From a virus: a stretch of 34,887 nucleotides of DNA. The stretch spans positions 1-34,887 of IMG/VR virus record IMGVR_UViG_3300020455_000047, one strand, 5' to 3'. This document shows, piece by piece, positions 1-8,181 of the stretch (positions are counted from its first letter, which is position 1; every line of letters starts with the position of its first letter). The translations under genes and the position numbers were made by a program. Below the pieces are notes generated by a model, which searched no databases, was not told where the DNA came from, and worked only from the letters and a program-made list of their open reading frames with translations.

Positions 1-230
1 AAACTTAAATTATCGTCATCTACCTTAGTTACTATAAACTCTCCATCTACCTCACCACCACTTGTGAAGTCAATGTAAAATTTATCTGTCCCTACAATAC
101 CATGAGCAACCGAAACGATATTACCCACACCAGCTGCAGTTCTACTGTACGTGGCGTTAGTCCAATTTCCTGTCGCTTTAGTCCCGCTAGCTTCAATTCG
201 CTGTTGGTCAGTATTAATCTGAAAACTCAT
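1..230 (-). CDS. Partial virion-protein-like gene (5' end only)
   Basis: An open frame begins with ATG at 230-228 and runs off the low-coordinate end of the window with no stop, giving 76 codons. AAGGAA five bases before the ATG is a good ribosome binding site, and the gene starts 15 bases after the stop of the 177-aa gene. The residues from about 38 on fit the 'AHG...F..FTSG...DG.Y.VT.V...N.SF' beta module that also closes the 4232-aa gp7-type protein (near 18900-19100). This points to another tail or fibre protein. The full function cannot be told from the fragment. Confidence 0.8.
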   Translation of the reverse strand, partial: MSFQINTDQQRIEASGTKATGNWTNATYSRTAAGVGNIVSVAHGIVGTDKFYIDFTSGGEVDGEFIVTKVDDDNLS

Positions 231-245
231 TTCGTTCCTTAAAGG

Positions 246-779
246 TTATGTAACAACGGTTAATTCTAAATTCCCAACCCACTTAACTGTAGATGAGGTT
301 GTCACACTTGATACTTGAAAAGTAAAGAATGGTGCTGCACCAATTGTGATTGCAGCGGGAACTACATTCCAAGTTTCCTGACCTGGTGGATTGTTCCTGA
401 CAATTATCTTCCTTTCAGAAGCAACTGTAGGAGTTCCAGTAGATGAGGTAGTAATTACAAGGTCAAATTTTACTGCATAAACATATATATTGGTCGTTGT
501 CTCTTGCCCAAATATAGTTCCACTTGCAAAAGCAACGGAGTCGTTCGCTAATGGTGGTGTGTTTCCTGCAAGAGGTGTTGTACCATCTAATGATAACTGC
601 TGTGTGTTATTGGCAGCATCGGTTTGCCTTTTAAGAATAAAGATATCTTTGTTTGCATCGGTGAAATGATCACTCACCATGTGCATTGCTGAGATGTTTT
701 TCAGAGCTCTGGAAGTATTCAATACTTCAGTAGAATCTACTGCGTATCCTCCTATAGATGAAAAATTCTTAATCGGCAT
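246..779 (-). CDS. Hypothetical virion protein, 177 aa
   Basis: Complete 177-aa frame with no recognised enzymatic domain. It is rich in Thr, Ser, Val and Ala, has no Cys, no signal peptide and no membrane segment. The N-terminal stretch (VDSTEVLNTSRALKNIS, about residues 14-30) resembles the short 'T.VLD.SRNL.NI' motif common in marine phage fibre proteins. The C-terminal half looks like a beta-sandwich. It follows the 2409-aa fibre gene by 24 bases and has its own late-promoter-like octamer just upstream. By context it is a late structural protein, perhaps a fibre tip or fibre accessory; that is inference. Confidence 0.8.
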   Translation of the reverse strand: MPIKNFSSIGGYAVDSTEVLNTSRALKNISAMHMVSDHFTDANKDIFILKRQTDAANNTQQLSLDGTTPLAGNTPPLANDSVAFASGTIFGQETTTNIYVYAVKFDLVITTSSTGTPTVASERKIIVRNNPPGQETWNVVPAAITIGAAPFFTFQVSSVTTSSTVKWVGNLELTVVT

Positions 780-800
780 GGTCTTAGATTACCTAGAGGT

Positions 801-808
801 TATTTATA
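801..808 (-). promoter_or_regulatory. T4-type late promoter (TATAAATA)
   Basis: The minus strand reads TATAAATA, the T4 late-promoter octamer recognised by gp55-type sigma with gp33 and the sliding clamp. It ends 21 bases before the ATG of the 177-aa gene. The TAA stop of the preceding 2409-aa gene lies inside the octamer. Confidence 0.7.
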
Positions 809-3800
809 CCTTCACCTTTGTAGTTGTGAACCTACCAGTGAAGTTTGATGATGATGTCGCAGCACTAGATTTTGCTAGTGAGATAGTCACGTTACTACCG
901 ACAACACTAATCGTCGCATCCATCAAATTATTGTCAGAAGTTACTGAGTTAGTGACTGTAGAATGTGCAGTAGTTCCGTTAGATGCACATACAGTTGTAA
1001 CCTCAAGCATGTGAACTTTATTGTCATCACTCTCGATGGTTATGAGTGTCTTTGCTCCTTTATATTCATTTCTATCGAATTGAATAATAGATGAAGTTGA
1101 TGGGAACGATGCTAACTGACCACCTTCTACACGACAGTCATCCAACTCCATGAATGTTGCAGTAGAATCAAATACTGTCAAATAACTTTCTGTATTTGTT
1201 GCCCAACCTCTATTAATCTTCCATGCTGTCTCTGATCCATTAGCATCTATAGCAAGGAATGATTTACCATCTGTTCTAGTTACAAAATCCTGAGCAATAA
1301 TATCCATTCTAGCGAATGGTGCTGATGGACTACTGATAGTTGCAACTGGGAATGATATGTCATCGGTAACTGGAGTTCCACCTATTAAGTTTCCTGCAAT
1401 TGTGATAACCTCACCAACCTCATATCCAGTTCCACCAGATACGATTGTTACAGTTGATATACCACCACTTCCATTAGTAACAACAGTGAATGTTGCTCCT
1501 GTTCCTTCAAAGTTTGATGTGGATGCTACAGCAGTATATGTTGCTGATGTTCCATAATTATTTCCATTAGATGTTACTGATCCTATAGTTGCTACGACAC
1601 CCTGTTGTGGAACTTGTCTAAGTCTTAAACCAGATGTAGCACCATCACATATCTCAAAATCTTTCTTATCTCTAAACTTAGCAATAGATGTTCCACCACG
1701 TTGGATATCTACTGGGTCTTGAGATGATGTAACACCATCAATTCTTAAAGTTCCTTGAACATCAAATGTTTTAGCAGATCTAAGTATAAACTTACTTTGA
1801 GATATACTTAATGAATTAACACCAGTATTGAAGAATTCAAATGTGTCTTCGTCAGCACCAGGCGATGATTCGGTTAATACAAATGTATCTTGGTCAACGT
1901 CACGAACACCACCAAGAGATACAAAGTCATTTCCATTGAAACCTTCAAACTGTAACTGTGTAGTATTAAATCTGATAGCACCTGTAATACGATCTAATGT
2001 ATTAGGACGTTGGTTTGTAGTTCCTGATGGAATTACAAGAGATCCAGTTGAATCACATAATACATCGAATCCTCCGCCTGGTTTCAATACAACACCAGAA
2101 CCATCTATGTCACTAACTGTAACTGATACACCTGTACCACCACCTACTGCAGCGATTGTAATTGTATCTCCAACCTTATAGTTTTGACCCTTATCATATA
2201 CAACAACTGATGAGAATGTTCCAGAGGCGACGGTTACATCAACTGTCAATCCAGTTCCACTTCCACCTGTAGTTGCAGTTTGTGTGTATGCTCCATCTGT
2301 ATATCCAGATCCAGTTCCTGTGACTGACAATGTAAGAACCTGACCAAATGATCTAGTTGATGTTGCACTATTATTGCTTACAACGTTTTGTCTAATACGT
2401 AACTTACCCGCATCTAAGTTTCCTAAGAATGTGGCAGTTCCTGTTCCAGAATCTATTGATACAACATCTGATGTTCCATCTGTAATCTTGAAGTCAACGT
2501 TTGCACCACCTTTAAATGTAAAGTCTCCTTCACCTTTGGTGTCAAAATTAAGTGGTACGTTAATATCTGATCCACCTGTACCAATGGTATTTGTACCATC
2601 AATGAATAGATTAGATGTAGCACTTCCTAATTCTAATTTGCTTGTGGCGGTATCAACTACAAAGAATGGATTTGTTTCAGTTATATCTGAGTCAAGTTTT
2701 AATCCTGTAAAGTATAAACCACTAGAATCTATTTTACCTGTTTGGGTTCCTGCAACACTAACACCAACAATGTCTGCACCTTCTCTGAATAAACCAGTTG
2801 TGGTGGAGTTATCAAATGATATACTAGGTGCTGCAGCAGTTCCATCTGTAACTTTTAGAGATGTTTGTGCTATTGAACTGGTTCCACCAGATATTTGAAC
2901 ACCCGCACTTGCAGTGAATACTCCAGAAACACCAAGAGTATCACCAACTGTAAGTCCTTGAGTTACCGCTACATTACCACTAAATGCTCCAGTTACCGCT
3001 GTAATAACACCAGAAGAACTTACGTTCCAGTTTGGTGTTTGTAACTGTCCATTTTTGTTTATAGTTACTTGTTCAGCAGCAGTTGCACCTAATGTTAATA
3101 GACCTTCTTGACTTAATTCTAATCCTTTCTCGGATGCAATACTTGCAATGCTAAGAGCTAATCCATTTCCTTGAACAGAACCAGGTGATCCAACTTCTCC
3201 TATTATTAATGTATCTGCTAATTCGTAAGCACCACCTGCATCACCAACTGTTACTGCAGTTGCAAAACCAACAGCATTAATTGTAAATTGGAATCCACCT
3301 CCACCTCCACCACCGACTGTGGAGTCATCAACACTCAATACCTCTCCTACAAGGTAACCTTCACCAGTTAACGATATGCCTGTAACAGATGATACACCTG
3401 TATTGTTTGATTGTAAAGTATACTCGAATCCACTACCAGTACCGCCAATATCATCTTGATCTGCTACTAATGTATGTCCTACTGAATAATTACCGCCAGT
3501 TCCCTGTGAAGAAATCTCAACAACAGTTACTAAACCACCCGCAATGGTAATGTTTGCTGACATACCAACACCAGATTGTCCTGCAGCACCTGTAGTGTAT
3601 GTAATTACACCACCTTCACCCATAACAGTTCCATGAACTGTACATTGATATGTGCCTGATGATGTAGTAGAAGATACAGAACCAACAACTACCTCAAAAT
3701 ATGAACCAGCTGTACCTGGCGTTCTATATTGCCTAGTTGTAGTTCCTTGTGCAGCACTGAATGCTAGAGGGTGATTAGTGTTTGAAGCATCAGATGTATC

Positions 3801-6800
3801 AAAACGATATGTATTGTCATCTATAAGTGTAAAACTTCCTGCTTCATTACCATCAATAAAGTATCTGTTAACGACTCCAGTTACTAATTCTAGAGTTCCA
3901 CTTGCTCCTGCACCATTTGAGATAGTATCTGTTTGAGCATCTTGGAATATTCCTGTTACATTGCTAAGATATAAGTAATCAGCACCGACAAATGATACGG
4001 TACCTGTAGCATTTGATACAGAACCTGTAACCGTATTTCCTACTGCAAATGTTCCTGTAATACTTGAGAGTTCTAATCTAGCTCTATCTGCAACTGTAAC
4101 TGTAAATGTTGTGGTTGGAGGGTTTCTAAACTCAATGGATACTGGAGTTTCTCCTGTGTCTGTGTATCCAGTTCCTGCGTTAGTAATTGTTCCAGAAAAA
4201 CCAGGTATGGTAATATTTGCTGTTGCTCCTATTCCATTTCCTGTAGTTGTAAATGCAACGTTATTATAAGTTCCTGCAGTATATCCAGATCCTGATGCAG
4301 TTATTGTTCCAGATAATGATTGTACATCTAACTGTGCAGTTCCACCAGATCCTGCACCTCCTACAAATGTAATTGTAGGTGCTGACTCATATCCACTTCC
4401 TGCAGTGTCAAGAGTAATTGATCCAATTCTACCTGTCTTTTCATCTAGTATAGAACTTATAACAGCTTCAACTAAGTTCTCTCCTGCAACTGGTTCGGGT
4501 GTAAGTTTTATAGTTGGGTTTGATCTATATCCTAAACCTTGTGAATCTAAATTTATAGACGCAATAGCAAATCCTAAAGTCGCAGTTGCAGCTGCACCTG
4601 ATCCTGTGGTATCTCCAGTTCCTGCTGTAATTGTTACTGTTGGAGTAGCAGTGTTAGCATAAGTTCCACCTGTGCCTACGATAATTGCGTCAAGATTTTG
4701 ACCCATTGTAACTGATAAGTTTTCGCCAGATCCAGCTGAGTCGGTAATCGTGATTATTGGTGCACCAGTATATCCTGTTCCAGATTCTGTAATAGTAACA
4801 CCAGTAATTGCTCCTGCAGATATCTGGACAGTTCCTAAAGCAGTAACACCTTGGAAGAACATGTTACCAGAACCAGCTCCAGTTATATTAACAGCAGTTC
4901 CATTGTTAGCGTTTGACGCTGATGATGCAACTTTAAAGTTATTTCCATCTACACGGATAGCATAATAAGTTCCTGCAGCAAGACCTGTGGGTGCTACAGC
5001 GTTTGAGTCTAATGTTGTTGTATCTAAGGATATTTGCTGTCCAGTCTCAAATGGGTGATTATCAATATTGATACTATCGTTTGCTAAGTCAACGGTAGCA
5101 ACTCCACCTACAAATGTTTGTTCTGGAGGAGCAGCAAAAGCAGCAGTTGGTGATACAAAAGCACTACCACCCGCATCTACTGATACAGCAATAACTCTTT
5201 GCCCAGAACTTAATTGAGCAGTTCCTGCACCACTACCTGTACCAGAAAGAGTAACGTCTGGAACTGCAGTGTATGACATGTTACCTCTATTGGTAACTGT
5301 AAATTTCTTAATCTCACCAGTTGTAGCAATTGTTGCTGTTGCTGTTGCAATTGTGTTTGGATTTGATGTAAGTTCAACGGTATGAGATCCACCAACGTAT
5401 CCGTTTCCTGCACTATCAAGATTTAATGTACCTAAACCATTTTTAAATACGATAAATGCTCTGGATGAGAAGTTTGCTGCTTCAGACGAACCAAACAATA
5501 AACTATCAGAAAAACCTCTAACTCTTAGAGCACCTTGAACAGAACTACCAAAAGCAATTGATTTATTAACGTCAAAGAATACTGCCTCTTTTACGATTGT
5601 CTCAGCGTTAACAACAAAGTCTTCTTGACCAGAAGGGTCAACGATAACCTGACCTGTAGTAGATGTAAGACTGTTACCCGCAATTCTTAAATTACCAGTC
5701 TCAATAAACGCAGGGAATATATTAGTTGTTCCAGTTGAGTCACTTAATGTGATGTTTGCAGCAGACTGAGCTGTTGATGTAGCAGCAAATGATACATTAC
5801 CTGTCTCTTGGTCTACAGAAAATGCATCGCCAACACGGAAGTCACCGTCTTGGTCTGTAGATGAAAATAATACTTTACCACTATTAAGTTCTTCTACCTC
5901 ATTATTCTGAACTGCAAGTGATGGGTCATTTGTAAAGTCTGCACCAGAACCAACATAACCAAAGTTATGTGCAGTCAATATAAGTTTTACACCAGAACCA
6001 TCTGCCTGTACACCTTTTTGTCCGTATACACATGCAGATGCAACTGAACGCATTTCTGCACCAAACGCAGAATAGTCAGCAGTGATAACAGATGTAGCAG
6101 TATCACCACCACTAGATCTAATATCAGATGTTCCACCAGAGACGTCTGTAAAGGTCGTAGAGGCGTCTGTACCGTTAGCATGGAGCAATAGTACTGTATT
6201 GATATCTGAACCATACTCATTTGTTGTTGGAGTAAATCCTGCAGTAAAACGAGCAGAACCTTTACTGATTCTTACTTCATCAACATGTCCGTTAAATGCT
6301 TGTGTAGGACTTGCTTGATAATCAGAACCTATGATAACAGGTTTTGTTGATCCGTAATCATTAGAGTCTGTATATGTGCCTAACTCAGTTCCATCTAAGA
6401 ATAATTTTGTTGTACCACCACTTCTTGCTACTGCAACATGATAGAATGTGTTTGTTGCTAATGTACCACCACTAATTTGTGATGTATTTCCTACTGCATA
6501 ATGTAATGTAGTTCCATCAAGATACATTGTAGGTGCTGTATCTGTAGCAGAATTATCTCTAAGATCAAATATTCTTTGTACACCTGATACACTGCCAGGT
6601 CTTATGAATGCTTCTAGACACCAGTTTGCTGTACCAAATCCAAAGTCTTCGTCACTTGGAACTTTTACGTTATCCTCAGTTCCGTCTAATAGTATGGATG
6701 CTGTGCCAAACTTTTTCTGTGCTGTATCTAACTGTGAGTCACCAAATCTACTTAATACCTTAACTGGTTTATTGACAGTTGTAAATTCACCAATTCCTTT

Positions 6801-8033
6801 TCCTGTAATGAATACATATGTACCATCATTGCTTGCAACCACACCTCGTGCAACTGCTTTCTTATAAGTGACGTTACCAGATGTTGTGCCAGATGCAGAA
6901 CTGTCTGTATATGTAAAAGTATTGTTATCTACTTTTGTAATCTGATAGAAGTTATCAGTTCCTGCACCACTAATATGATCTGCATAGATGTAGTCATTAG
7001 TCGATAGACCATGTGCAGTTCTTGTCAGTGTAATTGTAGCACTAGATCTTGCATAAGTTCCTGACTGGAAACTATTTTCTAATTGATATGCAACCTCAGA
7101 TGTAGAGAATGTTCCACTAACACCACCTAGTTTCAATCTAGTATTACCAGAACCAGATTTACCAGTTGCACCTTGAACACCTTGAATACCGATAGATGCA
7201 AAATAGTTGAAGCAATTCAACCACTCTACACGCATACCATTAGTAATCTTTACACCAACCTGATTAGGTGTAATGAATGTACACTCATTGAATAATACAG
7301 AACTATGCTGTGATGCAGATGCGACATTTGCACCATCTAATAGAGCACCACGTCCTGCATCTCCCTGTGCATATCCATAAGGATCTGAACCAGATACTAC
7401 ACTACCTTTTGTTAATACAGTAATTCTCTCAACATAAGGACTCTGTGTAGAGTTCATGTTTGATACTACAACAAAAGCATATCCTTTATCGTTGCCACTG
7501 TCGTAGAAAAAATCTTTGATTGTTAAGTCTGAGATATGTGCATCACCAGACAATATAAATGCATTATTATTATTTGTAACAGATGTTGGTTTTACAGATG
7601 TGGATCTTAGATTGGTTCCACGTAATGTAACACCATCAGGAATAGTCATTGGGAAGACTTCCTGATATTCGCCAGGTGCAACTATGATTGTATCACCTGA
7701 TGTGGCAGTTGTAAGTGCCTTTGTAATAGTAAGAAAAGGTGTATCGGGATGTAAACCACCGTTACCACCATTAGGAAGAGTTGAATTATCCGAACCTACC
7801 GATGCAACATAAAAAGTATTGCCCTGACCATTCGTTATGTCAGTAGACAACATAGAAGTAACCACCTCACCCGTGTTGGGTTTCTGGTTTGCTACTTCAA
7901 TTATATTTGATCCGTTTCTAGCGTATAACTTTTTATCCGCTATATTAAGAGCGACTTCACCGTCTTCTAAATTAGAAGTCGTCGGGACTGTCGCTGCTAC
8001 CGTCGATCTCTTTAGTTTGATTCTCGTTGCCAT
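804..8033 (-). CDS. Giant tail fibre / adhesin-like protein, 2409 aa
   Basis: Probably a host-contacting tail fibre or baseplate-attached adhesin. The N-terminus (MATRIKLKRST..., residues 1-50) is the short fibre N-domain also found on the 559-aa neighbour. Residues about 70-300 look like a right-handed parallel beta-helix of the pectin-lyase type (GDTIIVAPGEYQE, IPDGVTLRGTN). Residues about 426-638 form a LamG/concanavalin-like lectin fold with 'SRFG', 'LDGTEDNVKVP' and 'FNGHVDEVRIS'. Then come many GSGY-type beta repeats (about 880-1380) and a cupredoxin-like module (about 1402-1479) with H1421, C1464, H1467 and M1471. The remainder has long-fibre-like segments such as 'GLFREGADIVGVSVAGTQTG'. 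No S74 chaperone is visible at the C-terminus. The start at 8033 overlaps the 68-aa gene by 62 bases and fits the family N-terminus. Whether the helix or lectin part cleaves or only binds glycan is unknown. Confidence 0.85.
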   Translation of the reverse strand: MATRIKLKRSTVAATVPTTSNLEDGEVALNIADKKLYARNGSNIIEVANQKPNTGEVVTSMLSTDITNGQGNTFYVASVGSDNSTLPNGGNGGLHPDTPFLTITKALTTATSGDTIIVAPGEYQEVFPMTIPDGVTLRGTNLRSTSVKPTSVTNNNNAFILSGDAHISDLTIKDFFYDSGNDKGYAFVVVSNMNSTQSPYVERITVLTKGSVVSGSDPYGYAQGDAGRGALLDGANVASASQHSSVLFNECTFITPNQVGVKITNGMRVEWLNCFNYFASIGIQGVQGATGKSGSGNTRLKLGGVSGTFSTSEVAYQLENSFQSGTYARSSATITLTRTAHGLSTNDYIYADHISGAGTDNFYQITKVDNNTFTYTDSSASGTTSGNVTYKKAVARGVVASNDGTYVFITGKGIGEFTTVNKPVKVLSRFGDSQLDTAQKKFGTASILLDGTEDNVKVPSDEDFGFGTANWCLEAFIRPGSVSGVQRIFDLRDNSATDTAPTMYLDGTTLHYAVGNTSQISGGTLATNTFYHVAVARSGGTTKLFLDGTELGTYTDSNDYGSTKPVIIGSDYQASPTQAFNGHVDEVRISKGSARFTAGFTPTTNEYGSDINTVLLLHANGTDASTTFTDVSGGTSDIRSSGGDTATSVITADYSAFGAEMRSVASACVYGQKGVQADGSGVKLILTAHNFGYVGSGADFTNDPSLAVQNNEVEELNSGKVLFSSTDQDGDFRVGDAFSVDQETGNVSFAATSTAQSAANITLSDSTGTTNIFPAFIETGNLRIAGNSLTSTTGQVIVDPSGQEDFVVNAETIVKEAVFFDVNKSIAFGSSVQGALRVRGFSDSLLFGSSEAANFSSRAFIVFKNGLGTLNLDSAGNGYVGGSHTVELTSNPNTIATATATIATTGEIKKFTVTNRGNMSYTAVPDVTLSGTGSGAGTAQLSSGQRVIAVSVDAGGSAFVSPTAAFAAPPEQTFVGGVATVDLANDSINIDNHPFETGQQISLDTTTLDSNAVAPTGLAAGTYYAIRVDGNNFKVASSASNANNGTAVNITGAGSGNMFFQGVTALGTVQISAGAITGVTITESGTGYTGAPIITITDSAGSGENLSVTMGQNLDAIIVGTGGTYANTATPTVTITAGTGDTTGSGAAATATLGFAIASINLDSQGLGYRSNPTIKLTPEPVAGENLVEAVISSILDEKTGRIGSITLDTAGSGYESAPTITFVGGAGSGGTAQLDVQSLSGTITASGSGYTAGTYNNVAFTTTGNGIGATANITIPGFSGTITNAGTGYTDTGETPVSIEFRNPPTTTFTVTVADRARLELSSITGTFAVGNTVTGSVSNATGTVSFVGADYLYLSNVTGIFQDAQTDTISNGAGASGTLELVTGVVNRYFIDGNEAGSFTLIDDNTYRFDTSDASNTNHPLAFSAAQGTTTRQYRTPGTAGSYFEVVVGSVSSTTSSGTYQCTVHGTVMGEGGVITYTTGAAGQSGVGMSANITIAGGLVTVVEISSQGTGGNYSVGHTLVADQDDIGGTGSGFEYTLQSNNTGVSSVTGISLTGEGYLVGEVLSVDDSTVGGGGGGGFQFTINAVGFATAVTVGDAGGAYELADTLIIGEVGSPGSVQGNGLALSIASIASEKGLELSQEGLLTLGATAAEQVTINKNGQLQTPNWNVSSSGVITAVTGAFSGNVAVTQGLTVGDTLGVSGVFTASAGVQISGGTSSIAQTSLKVTDGTAAAPSISFDNSTTTGLFREGADIVGVSVAGTQTGKIDSSGLYFTGLKLDSDITETNPFFVVDTATSKLELGSATSNLFIDGTNTIGTGGSDINVPLNFDTKGEGDFTFKGGANVDFKITDGTSDVVSIDSGTGTATFLGNLDAGKLRIRQNVVSNNSATSTRSFGQVLTLSVTGTGSGYTDGAYTQTATTGGSGTGLTVDVTVASGTFSSVVVYDKGQNYKVGDTITIAAVGGGTGVSVTVSDIDGSGVVLKPGGGFDVLCDSTGSLVIPSGTTNQRPNTLDRITGAIRFNTTQLQFEGFNGNDFVSLGGVRDVDQDTFVLTESSPGADEDTFEFFNTGVNSLSISQSKFILRSAKTFDVQGTLRIDGVTSSQDPVDIQRGGTSIAKFRDKKDFEICDGATSGLRLRQVPQQGVVATIGSVTSNGNNYGTSATYTAVASTSNFEGTGATFTVVTNGSGGISTVTIVSGGTGYEVGEVITIAGNLIGGTPVTDDISFPVATISSPSAPFARMDIIAQDFVTRTDGKSFLAIDANGSETAWKINRGWATNTESYLTVFDSTATFMELDDCRVEGGQLASFPSTSSIIQFDRNEYKGAKTLITIESDDNKVHMLEVTTVCASNGTTAHSTVTNSVTSDNNLMDATISVVGSNVTISLAKSSAATSSSNFTGRFTTTKVKV
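3594..3836 (-). other. Cupredoxin-like module in the 2409-aa fibre
   Basis: Residues about 1402-1479 of the fibre protein contain the motif FDTSDASN, then H1421 in 'NHPLAF', then 'YQCTVHGTVMG' carrying C1464, H1467 and M1471. The order His...Cys-x2-His-x3-Met and the flanking beta pattern match type 1 copper proteins: plastocyanin has C-x2-H-x4-M and amicyanin C-x2-H-x2-M. The fold assignment and metal binding are inferences from motif spacing. Confidence 0.55.
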
Positions 8034-8178
8034 CTAAAGCATTCTCAGATTGTTGGTCAGTGCTCATACTATTTAACTGAGTTTGTAAATCTTGGATTTG
8101 TGCCTCCATCATTACATTTATCAGTGTCAATTCAGAAATTTTCTTTTGTAGTATAGAAATAACAATTTTTGCGTCCAT
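7972..8178 (-). CDS. Small coiled-coil protein, 68 aa
   Basis: Starts three bases after the stop of the 559-aa gene and overlaps the 5' end of the 2409-aa gene by 62 bases in another frame. Residues 1-40 form an amphipathic helix with heptad-like hydrophobic spacing (VISILQKKISELTLINVMM), probably a coiled coil. The last 28 residues are acidic and disordered. Small proteins of this pattern sit among virion genes in marine T4-like phages. The role is unknown; fibre assembly or trimerisation would be a guess. The overlap lowers confidence slightly, but start position and composition favour a real gene. Confidence 0.7.
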   Translation of the reverse strand: MDAKIVISILQKKISELTLINVMMEAQIQDLQTQLNSMSTDQQSENALDGNENQTKEIDGSSDSPDDF

Positions 8179-8181
8179 GTT

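Noticed and set aside
5987-6220. Leu-rich minus-strand frame of 77 codons
   Set aside because: It is an out-of-frame shadow inside the fibre gene with no ribosome site or domain.
7140-7200. Short collagen-like Gly-x-y stretch in the fibre (GIQGVQGATGKSG)
   Set aside because: Only four triplets and embedded in the predicted beta-helix region; too short for a collagen helix.
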